Origin: SB11 sp964584305
Lineage (GTDB): Bacteria > Bacteroidota > Bacteroidia > UBA8524
Length of the DNA: 64,000 nt
Assembly (NCBI GenBank): GCA_964584305.1
Contig: CAZOZL010000008.1
Coordinates: 1 to 64,000 of the forward strand
Reading direction: 5' to 3'
This document shows, in pieces, positions 37,783-48,600 of the stretch (position 1 is its first letter; each line of letters begins with the position of its first letter). The translations under genes were made by a program, and so were the position numbers. The notes beneath the pieces are model-generated. The model worked only from the letters and a program-made list of their open reading frames with translations. It was not told where the DNA came from and did not search any database.

Positions 37783-38727
37783 CTATGCTGTTTTTGTTTG
37801 CGTGGTTTTTAGCAAAAAATCGGCATACGCTATTTTAATTCCTTCTTCTAAGTTGGTGTGTGGTCTCCACCCTGTGGCAAATACTTTTTCTACGTCCATT
37901 AGTTTGCGTGGAGTCCCGTCAGGCTTAGTAGTATCAAACTTTAAGCTACCTTTATAACCTATTACTTTTTGTATGGTTTGTGCTAATTCTTTTATACTTA
38001 AATCTTCGCCACAGCCAATATTTACAAATTGTTTCTCATTATACTCCAGCATTAAATGAAAGCAGGCTTTTGCCAAGTCATCGGCAAATAAAAATTCTCG
38101 TTTGGGAGAACCTGTACCCCAAATTTCTACTGCTGACGCATTATTTTCTTTTGCCTCGTGGAATTTACGAATAAGTGCTGGCAATACATGAGAGTTTTGC
38201 GGATGGTAATTATCATTTAATCCATACAGGTTGGTAGGCATTACTGCTATAAAATTACAACCATATTGGTCTCTGTATGCTTCGCACATTTTTATGCCTG
38301 TAATTTTTGCTATGGCATAGGGTTCATTTGTAGGTTCAAGCAAGCCCGTTAATAGGTATTCTTCTTTTAAAGGCTGAGGGGCTAATTTTGGATAGATACA
38401 TGATGAGCCAAAAAACATTAGTTTTTTAACCTTGCTAAGGTATGCTTGGTGTATGATATTGTTTTGTATCATGAGGTTATCGTGCAAAAATGCTGCTCTA
38501 TAAGTATTGTTGGCAACAATACCTCCCACTTTAGCCGCTGCTAAAAAAACATAATCAGGTTGTTCTGTCTCAAAAAAATGGGCAACGGCGGTAGTTTCAC
38601 GCAAGTCCAGTTCTTTACTGGTACGTGATATTATATTGGTATATCCGTTTCGTTCCAGTTCTCTCACCACCGCAGAGCCTACCATCCCTCTATGCCCTGC
38701 TACGTATATTTTACTGTTCTTCTCCAT
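37783..38727 (-). CDS. fcl: GDP-L-fucose synthase
   Basis: Converts GDP-4-keto-6-deoxymannose to GDP-L-fucose (epimerase plus NADPH reductase). The Rossmann motif is GHRGMVGSAV, the active-site Ser-Cys segment is FGSSCIYP, and YAIAKITG supplies the Tyr-x-x-x-Lys pair. At 314 residues it has the normal family length. I chose the ATG at 38727, which gives the usual start MEKNSKIYVAGHRG and leaves two bases after the upstream stop. The longer form from 38748 would overlap the acetyltransferase. Last gene of the gmd-GNAT-fcl operon. Confidence 0.95.
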   Translation of the reverse strand: MEKNSKIYVAGHRGMVGSAVVRELERNGYTNIISRTSKELDLRETTAVAHFFETEQPDYVFLAAAKVGGIVANNTYRAAFLHDNLMIQNNIIHQAYLSKVKKLMFFGSSCIYPKLAPQPLKEEYLLTGLLEPTNEPYAIAKITGIKMCEAYRDQYGCNFIAVMPTNLYGLNDNYHPQNSHVLPALIRKFHEAKENNASAVEIWGTGSPKREFLFADDLAKACFHLMLEYNEKQFVNIGCGEDLSIKELAQTIQKVIGYKGSLKFDTTKPDGTPRKLMDVEKVFATGWRPHTNLEEGIKIAYADFLLKTTQTKTA

Positions 38728-38729
38728 TA

Positions 38730-39215
38730 TTATAGTGATTTTTGCCAAAAGGCTACATCAATATACTTGCCATTTTTTGTGCCTACTTTCTCAAAATGTG
38801 CCGCTTTATGAAACCCTAATGTTTCATGAAGTTTTACACTCTCTTCATTGGGCAATAAAACTCCGCTTATTAATTCTTTAAACCCATTCTTTTTTGCATC
38901 GTCTATCATTTTTTGATACAGTTTTTTGCCATAGCCTTTACCCGTTTTAGTGTGGTTTAAATATACTGCTGTTTCAACGGTATGGTTGTAGGCAGTGTTA
39001 AGTCTAAATTTTTTATAATATGCAAAGCCAATAATAGTATTAGCTTCTTCCATTACCAGCCAGTTATATTTTTTTAGGCAGGCTTTAACTCTGCCCAGCA
39101 TAATATCGGCAGTAATTTCTTCCGTTTCAAAAGTTAAATCTGTATGGGTAACATAATAGTTATACAATGTTGCCATAGCCTGTGCGTCTTCTTCCTTAAC
39201 TTCCCGAATCAGCAT
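38730..39215 (-). CDS. GNAT N-acetyltransferase (phosphinothricin-type)
   Basis: A 161-residue GNAT-fold protein. The acetyl-CoA loop appears as TGKGYGKKLYQKMIDDAKK. NEESVKLHETLGF and VGTKNGKYIDVAFWQ place it in the phosphinothricin/methionine-sulfoximine acetyltransferase subfamily, with the N-terminal LYNYYVTHTDLTFE also typical. It sits between gmd and fcl with gaps of 5 and 2 bases, so it is clearly part of that operon. That suggests it may act on a fucose-pathway sugar or an amino compound linked to the same glycan. The family alone would predict detoxification of amino acid analogues. Substrate unresolved. Confidence 0.85.
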   Translation of the reverse strand: MLIREVKEEDAQAMATLYNYYVTHTDLTFETEEITADIMLGRVKACLKKYNWLVMEEANTIIGFAYYKKFRLNTAYNHTVETAVYLNHTKTGKGYGKKLYQKMIDDAKKNGFKELISGVLLPNEESVKLHETLGFHKAAHFEKVGTKNGKYIDVAFWQKSL

Positions 39216-39220
39216 TTTTC

Positions 39221-40354
39221 CTATTCAAAATAGTTTAATGTTTTGTAGCCGCCTTCTTGCATATATTTATCCTTTTTCACCAGCTTCAAGTCGCTATTCA
39301 TCATATCATCTACCAGTGCTTTCAGGTCGTATTTAGGTTCCCAGCCTAATTGCTTTTTAGCCTTGTTGGGGTCGCCTATTAATAAATCTACCTCTGTGGG
39401 GCGGAAATAGCGAGGGTCAACTGCCAATACTTCTTGCCCTTCTTTCATATTTGTATCAATGTTTAATGTTGTTAAGCGGTCAATGTTTATAGATGAAACA
39501 ACACCCTTCTCGCTAATGCCTTCCCCTTTAAAATCTAAGGTAATGCCCACATAAGCAAATGCCATGCGAATAAAATCTCTAACCGATGTAGTTACCCCTG
39601 TGGCTACTACATAATCTTCGGGTTTTTCTTGCTGCAACATTAAGTACATTGCTTCTATATAGTCTTTTGCGTGTCCCCAATCTCGCCGAGCATCCAAGTT
39701 GCCTACAAACAGTTTCTCTTGCAAGCCCAAAGCAATTTTTGAAGTAGCACGAGTGATTTTTCGGGTTACAAAGGTTTCTCCTCTAATGGGCGATTCATGG
39801 TTGAATAATATACCATTGGTAGTGTACATATTATACGCCTCACGGTAGTTTACCGTTATCCAATAGGCATACATTTTTGCTGCTGCATAGGGTGAGCGAG
39901 GATAAAAAGGCGTTTTTTCGTTTTGCGGTACTTCCTGTACCAAACCGTATAACTCTGATGTGGAGGCTTGGTAAAATCTTGTTTTCTCTGTAAGTTTTAA
40001 AATTCTTATCGCCTCTAATATTCTAAGTGTGCCAATGGCATCACTATTGGCGGTGTATTCAGGCGTTTCAAAACTTACCTGCACATGGCTTTGCGCTGCC
40101 AAATTGTAAATTTCATCGGGCTGTGTTTCTTGTACAATACGAATAAGGTTGGTACTGTCCGTTAAATCGCCATAATGCAGCTTGAGGCGCACATTTTTTT
40201 CGTGAGGGTCTTGGTATAAATGGTCTATCCTATCGGTATTAAATAAAGAACTGCGGCGTTTAATACCGTGTACCTGATAGCCCTTGTTTAGTAAAAATTC
40301 TGCGAGGTAAGCCCCGTCTTGTCCTGTTATACCTGTTATTAATGCGGTTTTCAT
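39221..40354 (-). CDS. gmd: GDP-mannose 4,6-dehydratase
   Basis: First step from GDP-mannose to GDP-L-fucose or other deoxyhexoses. The NAD-binding motif is GITGQDGAYLAEFLL at the N-terminus. The family words are STSELYG, the catalytic Tyr-x-x-x-Lys in PYAAAKMYAYW and FNHESPIRGETFVTRKI. At 377 residues it has the normal length. The start is the ATG at 40354, not the TTG one codon earlier. Promoter word TACTTTTG at 40394-40401 (minus strand). It is the first gene of the operon with the GNAT gene and fcl. Confidence 0.96.
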   Translation of the reverse strand: MKTALITGITGQDGAYLAEFLLNKGYQVHGIKRRSSLFNTDRIDHLYQDPHEKNVRLKLHYGDLTDSTNLIRIVQETQPDEIYNLAAQSHVQVSFETPEYTANSDAIGTLRILEAIRILKLTEKTRFYQASTSELYGLVQEVPQNEKTPFYPRSPYAAAKMYAYWITVNYREAYNMYTTNGILFNHESPIRGETFVTRKITRATSKIALGLQEKLFVGNLDARRDWGHAKDYIEAMYLMLQQEKPEDYVVATGVTTSVRDFIRMAFAYVGITLDFKGEGISEKGVVSSINIDRLTTLNIDTNMKEGQEVLAVDPRYFRPTEVDLLIGDPNKAKKQLGWEPKYDLKALVDDMMNSDLKLVKKDKYMQEGGYKTLNYFE

Positions 40355-40386
40355 CAAAAAAAATTAGTAGTTCTTTGGTTTTGAAT

Positions 40387-40401
40387 TACTTTGCAAAAGT
40401 A
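40387..40401. promoter_or_regulatory. Overlapping divergent -7 elements
   Basis: TACTTTGCAAAAGTA reads as TACTTTTG on the minus strand (gmd) and as the seven-base variant TACTTTG on the plus strand (deacetylase-like gene). The two start codons lie 33 and 16 bases away. The two promoters would occlude one another. Confidence 0.45.
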
Positions 40402-40416
40402 TTTATTTAATTGTTA

Positions 40417-41727
40417 ATGATACTCATTTATTGCCCCATATCCTCCCCCCGACTTACATACACTGTGAAACAGTTGTTTGGGGCTTTGCTATGTGCTAAA
40501 TATGCTGTTACCACAAGTAAAGCTATTTTTTTGGCAACAAACAATGCCCGAATAAATTATAGTACCGAAACAATTGAAGGGGCTATATCTATCATTCCAC
40601 AAGGGTTGTTAAGCGAAAATATTATTTCAAGCCCCTCCCCCACCATAGGCAATTGGGATGATGTACTTACCTTATTTCCTACTAAAAATGCCCCGCTACC
40701 CTTTGATATTTTTAGTGCTATATTTTATTTATTAAGTAGGTACGAAGAGTATACAGATACCCACAGAGACCTACACAATAGGTTTACAGCCAAGCAAAGT
40801 TTTGCCTATAAAAATAATTTTTTACACTTGCCCATTATCAACATTTGGGCAAATAAACTAAGGCTACTAATAAACAAGCAGTACAGCCTAAATATTAATA
40901 AATTAGAGTATAATTATGTTTCGACTATTGATATTGACCAAGTATATTACTACAAATATAAACCCCTGTTTAAAAACATTTTAGGAGGCGCAAAACAACT
41001 GCTAAAAGGGGAGTTCTCTAATTTATTACAAAGAATAAAAACAACTTTTGGCAGTAGCCCCGACCCTAATAATGTGTATAGCTGGATGGCTGATGAACAC
41101 AAAAAAACCAATACTAAGGCATTTTTCTTTTTTTTAATGGGTGATGCCCACCCACCATACGACCCACCCCCTTTATACCACAAAAAAGAAGTAGCGGAGA
41201 TTATAAAACAAATTGCAAAAAGTAATTTGGCAGGAATACACCCCTCTTATCACTCGTTTAATACAAAAAACATAGTGCGGGAGGAAAAGCAGCGTTTAGC
41301 CACTATAACCAATCAAAATATTACAAATAGCCGCCAGCATTATTTACGGTTTGCCTTGCCTACCACCTACCGCCTTTTGGCAAGTTGTGGAATTGAAAAT
41401 GAGTATAGTATGGGCTATGCTGACCATGTGGGGTATAGAGCAGGAATTGCCGCCCCTTTTACTTGGTTTGATTTGGAAAAAAATGAAGAAACCAGCCTAA
41501 GCATCCACCCTTTTGCAGTAATGGATGTTACTTTGAAAAATTATATGAAACAAAATCCAACGGAGGCTGTTGATACTATTAAAAACCTAAATGCGCCCGT
41601 AGTAGAAAACGGCGGTACATTTATGAGCCTTTGGCACAATGAATCTTTGGGCAATACGGGTGCATGGAAAAACTGGCGACAGGTTTATCAATTGTTACTT
41701 ACTTTTAGCCCGAAAAATGAAGATTAG
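40417..41727 (+). CDS. Polysaccharide deacetylase-like (NodB/DUF7033-type) protein
   Basis: A 436-residue cytoplasmic-looking protein. The first about 120 residues (ILIYCPISSPRLTYTVKQLF) match the N-terminal domain often found on Bacteroidota deacetylase-like proteins. The C-terminal part shows degenerate NodB motifs: the metal-binding segment YVSTIDIDQVY and the GIHPSYHSF His motif. MGYADHVGYRAGIAAPF recalls the later barrel strands. The ATG at 40417 was preferred to a TTG two codons upstream. Divergent from gmd and overlapping the next gene. It may remove acetyl groups from a surface glycan precursor. Confidence 0.75.
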   Translation: MILIYCPISSPRLTYTVKQLFGALLCAKYAVTTSKAIFLATNNARINYSTETIEGAISIIPQGLLSENIISSPSPTIGNWDDVLTLFPTKNAPLPFDIFSAIFYLLSRYEEYTDTHRDLHNRFTAKQSFAYKNNFLHLPIINIWANKLRLLINKQYSLNINKLEYNYVSTIDIDQVYYYKYKPLFKNILGGAKQLLKGEFSNLLQRIKTTFGSSPDPNNVYSWMADEHKKTNTKAFFFFLMGDAHPPYDPPPLYHKKEVAEIIKQIAKSNLAGIHPSYHSFNTKNIVREEKQRLATITNQNITNSRQHYLRFALPTTYRLLASCGIENEYSMGYADHVGYRAGIAAPFTWFDLEKNEETSLSIHPFAVMDVTLKNYMKQNPTEAVDTIKNLNAPVVENGGTFMSLWHNESLGNTGAWKNWRQVYQLLLTFSPKNED

Positions 41728-42634
41728 GTTTTTACATAGAGACGAGATTGACGATACAAAATGGGATGCCTGCGTGTATGCGTCTTTTAATAGCCTTGTA
41801 TATGCGTACACTTGGTATTTGGATAATGTAGCTGATAACTGGGACGCATTGGTGTTGGATGATTACAAAACGGTAATGCCCCTGCCCATTAGAAAAAAAT
41901 GGGGGTTTACCTATGCTTATCAACCTTTTTTTTGCCAGCAATTGGGCATATTTTCTACTGCCAAACTATCGCAAGAAATTGTAAACGCATTTTTTAATAC
42001 CATTCCCGCACATATTAGCTATATCAATATTCAAACAAATATTTTTACAAAGCCTACTACTGGCAATATAATTTCAAAACAAAAAAAGAATTTCCATTTA
42101 CCGCTTATCCCTACTTACGAAAAATTGGAACATAGCTATAATAGCAATACTAAACGTAACCTAAAAAAAGCACAAAAAGCAAAAGTTGAACTATTAGAAA
42201 ACGCAGAACCCTCGTCAATAATAAAACTATATAGAGATAACTATGCTACTAAAACTCCCGAAATAAAAGAAACTGATTACCAAAACCTACACCGTTTAGT
42301 AAATAGTTGTTTGCGTATGGGTGTATTAAAAACATGGGGCGCATTTGATGGAAAAAACTCCCTTTGTGCGGGTGCTTTGTTTATTAAAGATCATAAAAAC
42401 GTGTATTACCTACTGGGGGGCAGTAATGCCACAGGACGAGAAAATGGAGCTATGCAAGCCCTATTTGCTGGTTTTATAAAAACCCATGCCAGTAGTGATT
42501 TAATATTAGATTTTGAAGGCTCTGAAATTGAAGGTATTGCCCGTTTTTATAAAGGTTTGGGAGCAACACCAGTTTACTATTACAACCTACTGCAAAACCG
42601 ATTGCCCTATATAATTAAATGGTTAAAAAAGTGA
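41717..42634 (+). CDS. FemAB/GNAT-like acyltransferase
   Basis: A 305-residue protein of the Fem/BioF2-type double-GNAT class. An N-terminal half (RFLHRDEIDDTKWDACVY) resembles the usual 'locating' domain. A Lys-rich helix YNSNTKRNLKKAQKAK at about 140-155, and YLLGGSNATGRENGAMQALF plus LDFEGSEIEGIARFYKGLG, form the acetyl-CoA or aminoacyl site. The start is the ATG at 41717 inside the last codons of the upstream gene (11-base overlap), which suggests coupling. Other starts further up would lie deep in that gene. The pairing suggests a joint role in envelope glycan modification; acceptor unknown. Confidence 0.72.
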   Translation: MKIRFLHRDEIDDTKWDACVYASFNSLVYAYTWYLDNVADNWDALVLDDYKTVMPLPIRKKWGFTYAYQPFFCQQLGIFSTAKLSQEIVNAFFNTIPAHISYINIQTNIFTKPTTGNIISKQKKNFHLPLIPTYEKLEHSYNSNTKRNLKKAQKAKVELLENAEPSSIIKLYRDNYATKTPEIKETDYQNLHRLVNSCLRMGVLKTWGAFDGKNSLCAGALFIKDHKNVYYLLGGSNATGRENGAMQALFAGFIKTHASSDLILDFEGSEIEGIARFYKGLGATPVYYYNLLQNRLPYIIKWLKK

Positions 42635-42676
42635 AATATCTCACCCCCCCTTCGTCAGTACAACATTAGCAAGGGC

Positions 42677-45600
42677 TTATTTTATAGTTATAGTACGCTT
42701 GGTATTGTTACCGCTATTTATGGGGAAATACATTTCCTCTGCACGGGTAGGTAGTAGTGTTGCCTTGCCTTTAAACTTGGGCAATAGCTGTATGGTGAAG
42801 TAGTAATGTCCTTTGTTTAACTGTGTAAAAAATATGGATACCTTGTCCTTAAAGTATTCACGGTGTACCTCACCAAAACGGCGTGATTGTGCTTTGCTCT
42901 CGTAACTAAAACCTGCGGGTATAGGTATTTCTACCATTACATAATCACGCGATTTACTAAGCGATACATCAACATATAGGGTAACGGCTTTGCCTACCTG
43001 AAGCGTGTCGCCTTTGTGTTTGCCTTGTTTAAAATGGGTGTTAATTTTAAATGTGCTGCTATTTGCAGTAGGGTTGCCAACAAAGTTTTTCCATGAGTAT
43101 AAATAGAACAACTCGCTACCCGTTTTGCTAATATTTAGGGTATCATTATCGCTCAAGTTTAATTTTATAGAATGGCGTTTATCTTCTTTACCGTTTAGTT
43201 TTAACTGGGGCAATAACTCTTTTCGTTTAGTATCTTCATCAACAATATCACGCAAAAAAGTTTCTAAAAATGTAGCTGATTGTATGGTGTTGCGCTCACT
43301 TGGAGCTTGCGATAGAAAGTAGTTACGTACCTTTTTCAAAAGCTCTTTGTGTTTATCTCCATCGGCTTTCAGTATCTCGTAAGCTATGGCTGAAGTGCTT
43401 ATCTCATTTACATAAATGCTAAATAGTTTTTCGCCCCATGCTGCTTTATCATTGCCTATATAGCGCACCATTTTCACTATGGTGTCTATATTTATTTTTT
43501 GCCCTTGCATTTGTTTGGCACGCAGTAGTAGTAGGCGGTTTTGCAGGTTAAGGTTATACTTGTTTAGCTGTACCACTTCACGGCTTACTGGCTTGTAGCG
43601 CATGGTTAAAAACAGGTTTACTGCCTTCAGTTGGTCTTGAATACTTAAATTACTGTATCTCCTATTTATATAATTAGCACCTGCTAATGCGGCGGCGGTT
43701 TTATAGCCTGCTTTTTGTGCTTTGTACAGTGCATCGGTAGCATACATGGTCATCCAGTAGTTTACATTAGATTTATCCCACCAGCCCCAACCGCCACTGC
43801 GATGTTGTTTTTTTTGTAATGTTTTAATGCAGGTTTTTATGTACTTATCATCAGTAAAAGTGCGGTTAAGGCTTTTTGATATTTCTTTTTCTAATAGTAG
43901 TGCTTTTAGTTTTGATGCCGTTTGCTCTACACAACCGTATTGGTAGTTTTTAAGCTGTTGTATTTCTGCCATAACCAACTCTGCCTTGCGGTTACTTAGC
44001 AGCACTTGCCTGTGCTTATAGCCTTGCTTGGGCAATAGTGTAAAGTTAACATCGCCTTTTAGGGTGCGGGTTTCGCCATCACTCACCAATAGCCCGTTTT
44101 CTATTACACGCAGTGGGCGCAAATCACCATCAATATAACCGTTGGGCAATGTTACTTGATATAGTAAATTGTTTAAACCTGCTTTTTTGGGTTGATAAGT
44201 ATATACCGCAGTATCAAAATAGCGCACCCCCATGGGGCGGTTAAATATTGTTTTATTATTTATTTTTAATGTAGTGTTTAGTACTACTGAATCGGAGGTA
44301 TAGTTTACCGCCTTGCCAAATATTTGCAGTTTATCGCCTGCCACCATAAAACGGGGTAGCGATAGATTTGCCGTAATGGGTTTATAGGCTCGCATATAGG
44401 CAACTCCCAAACCTGTTTTGCGTTTATAGTCCATAGCAGGTACATAGGTTATCCATTGTGTTTGATTATCAGGAATGCGAACACTAAAACCTGCTTTACC
44501 CTTGCGGTTGGTGAGCATATTGGGTATCCAGTAGGCGTAGTCTCTAAAGTTTTTGCGTACACGCATAGCATCAGCATTGCCCAGCATTTGTTGCAAGCGT
44601 TGGTCCTCTTCCTCACGTTTTACCAGTTTTTTCTCTTTTAGTTCGTCATTGCCTACTACACGTACACCATCAATATAATATTTGCCACTGGTTCTTTTAC
44701 CTGCTATCATTATTTGTTCAGTAGCATTTACATTAGATAAAGACTTTATGGAATAATTAGCTTTTGCAGGTGCTGCTTGAGTATAGAAATTAGACTCTGT
44801 CAAGTACACACCTTCATCCATCTCATATCTACCTAGTTCATCACCTTTAACAATTGAAGGTCTTACTCGGTCATAAATAACTAAGTTACCAGTAGTTATT
44901 TTGTTTTCTCTTAGCTCTATATTGGCATATATAATGCTACCCGCTTTTACTTTTATGTTTCTTATGGATTGACTTTCGTAGCCTACGTATTTTATTACCA
45001 AAGTGTATGTACCCGCAGCAAGATTTTTTATGCTGTAACTACCTTCTAAATCTGTGGTTAAGCCAATATTTGTACCTTGTAGCATAACCGCTGCAAATGG
45101 TATTTCTTTTCCTGTTTGGGCATCTTTTATTAAGCCCCGTATTTCGCCGCAATTAGCCGTACACTTACCTTTAACAGCGTTGTTATAGTTAGGTCGCCTT
45201 CCATTACTAATGGGTTGTGCGCTACGTTGCTTGGCAGGTAAACTATTATAATTTTTACGTACTATACGCGGCGAGTAGCCTATAATGTTTAGGTGGGCTA
45301 TGGTGTTTAGGTTGTTATATACGCTTACGTTTTCGGTATAAAACATATCCCACTGTGGGGTATATATTTTTAGGGTATAGTTGCCTGGTAGCACAGGTAT
45401 TTGATAAAAACCAAAGCTGTTGGTAGTTCCTGCGGTTACGTGGTTGCCTCTGCCATCTTCTAATATTACAAGGGCATTGTATATATGGCGACCGTTTACA
45501 GAGAACTGTCCTAACACCTTTTCGGTTTTGTTTTTTGATGGTTCTGTATCTAATTTTACGGTTATTTTTACAGGGCTTTTATGAAATGGGCTTACTTGCC

Positions 45601-48600
45601 CCCTGTTTAAAAATTTCACTTTTTCTATAAATGGGAGTAACTCGACAGAGTCGTACGCTATATATCCACTTAGCGAAGGTTTGAAATAATATCTAAACCC
45701 CGTATCTACTTTAAAATTGCGAATTATTTTATAGCTATTAGTGTCGGTAGCCAATAGTATATTATAACTACCAGGTACAACAGCGTATTCTATTCTGCTT
45801 CTTCTGGTCATAAAATTTATTGATGAAAACTCAAGGCTATCATTATTAAAAAACCACATTTTGTTGGGGGCGTATCTTTTTATAGCCTCTACCCTAACCT
45901 TATTAATTTTGTTACCATACCTTAAACGCGGGTGGTTATAACTTTTTACCATAGGATTGTCAAACAAGGTTTTGGGTGTATATACCCTTATCTTGTTCAC
46001 CTTTGGTTTTTTCTTTTCATTTCTTTCTTTTATTATTTTGGCATACGGGGGTATTTCTACTACGGTATCACCAAAGCGAAATCCGTTGGTTAAACCTGCA
46101 ATAACAACATTGTTATAACTGGCTTTGTGTGGACTTATTTTTTTACCATCAAACAAATACATATAGGCTGGGTTGAAATAGAAGCTAATAGTAGTATCAT
46201 CATTTGGCAATACAATCTCAACCTGTCCTTCTTGTAGTGGCGCAATAGCATAGTAAGAATGTGGTTTTATATAGTACTTACGGCTAAATATACTTGCCTT
46301 ATAGGTGGTGTTATTTTGGCGGATATAGCTATTTTGTAAGCGCACATAGTTATTAAATCTATATTTGCTTTGGCTGCCCTTATCGCCCGCTATAAAAAGG
46401 GTATTAGTATTGTTGGGGTTATAGGCTTCTTTTTCTTCTTTGCTTAAACCCCAATAAGCAAACTGTGTAGTAGTAATGGCTTTGTTTAAATACACACTAT
46501 CGGTATTTATGCCAATAAGGTTGCGTAGCCCTTTTTTAATATCCACTTCAAACTCGACTATACTATACGCTGCACGTACTTTTATTTTGTGCTTGCCAGG
46601 TGTTACTCTAAAAGCATTGCGCAAATAGCCTTGTAGGTGATAATATACCATAGTATCATCAAGCCACATGGCATACATTCCCTTTGTTTTTTTAATACCT
46701 TTTTTAGGTTCTCTATCCATAGCAAAAAGGCTTATTTGTGTTTTGCCTTCGGTAAGGCTATCATACTCTATACCTATTGCTTTTGGTGCATACATAAGGC
46801 GGTAATAGGGGAAGCGATACAGGCGCAACCTGTGGAACATTTTATTGTCCATTTTTTTTATGGTAAAATACTCGTTACCCCACCATTTGCGGGGGTAGTT
46901 TAGCAACTTTACACGTAGTTTACTGCCATAGCTTTTACCATAATAAGGCATTTGTGGGGGGCTAATTCCGCCCATTTCCATATTAAGGCTATATGCGGTG
47001 AGGTTGGTTTTTTTAACAGGGCGATTTTTATAATCGGTAACAGTAATATCTACCGCTACTACCTGCCCTGGGAAAACGGTTTTGGGTTGGTCTATTTTTA
47101 CGTTTAGTTGTTTTTCTTTCACCCAGCCTACGGCCTCTTTGGTATAAATGCCCCCCGCCCAGCTATATGTATAAAGTACACGCACAGGTTTTGTGCCGCC
47201 TAATTTAATAGCATAGTTTATTTGTGTAGCAGCACCCTTAGTTAATAGTTTTTTATCGTTGTAAATGCGGTAAGCAATTTCTAAACCCAATGGGTTTTTA
47301 AAGTTTATATATAGCGAATCGTGGATTTTATTTATATTAATATGCGGTTGTTTTGGTGGCGTGTTTGGCGCACGATAGGTTTGCACCACCCGTCCATTAG
47401 TATCCATTAGCTGGTATTGTGTAGCTCCATGCTCCCAATTATGATAATAGGGCAGAGTAATGTTTTTTACTTTATATACAGTGCCATTAGCACTATAATA
47501 CACCTTCCAGCGGGCTTTTTTGCCTACGCTATCACTACCCTGTACTAAATAGCCTGCACGTAAACCGTTGCTATCTTCAACCACATAGTATCGGCGTGAG
47601 TTGGCTAATATTTTAAAGCCATGATATACCGTACTCGTTTTGTTATCAGCATTGGTAAAATTCATTGAGCCATGTATATCAACATCGGCATTGGGTATAA
47701 GATGTCCGGGTAGTTTAATGGGGGTCAACCCATCGGGGCTGCACGCCAAAGCAGTATCAAAGTATTTTTTAAGAACGGTATCGGCTAATTTTATTAGGCT
47801 ATCGTAAGTGTTGTTTATTCCTGTAATACTTAAAATAAGACGCACTTTAGCATCAGGCACGGGTAGGTTATTGGCATCAACGGCTTTAGCGTATAGCCAT
47901 ATTTGTTTGCCACGGTAATATTCGCTTTTTTTATCTTCCCATGTGTATTTTATCTTTTGTAGTTCGTACTCCTCCACCCTAAAATTTATTGATTTATATA
48001 TTTTGCCTACTACTACTTTCTCTTTGGTTTTTATCCAACGGTTGCCCTGTCTTATTTTTTTTCTTCTGTATTTGTTTTGGCGCAAGCGCAGCGTATAGTT
48101 TTTATCCAAATCAAAACTATCGGGTATCATAAACTGGTAGGTATATGCACCACGGGTAAGCGGTTTTACTTTTTTAGTAAAAAAAATTTTTTGTTTGCCG
48201 TTATCATTGGTTTGCAGCTCAAGCAGTAATTTTTTGCGTAATGGTTTGCCTTTATGGTTCACTATAAATGCTTTCATTTTCAGGGTATCCTCTGGCTTAA
48301 ATTTGGGCTGGTTCACTACCATATAGCCAGGGTTAAGGCTCATAAGGGTTGTTTTTGTTTTAAAAACACCTCCCATACTGCCTACCCAGTTTATTATACG
48401 CCTTCCCCGCTTGGGGCGATAAACAGTCCTTCTCCTACTTTGGTTTCTGCTAACAATTTTTCTTTTTTTCCAAAATTTCCACCATTTGCGTTTCTCCTTT
48501 TTATAGGGGCTTTGCATATACATATAGTAAAAGGCATCGTCAGCCTCAAATAGAAACCAGTGGTCTTTTACCAGTTTGGGTACTGGGTAGCAAAGGCACG

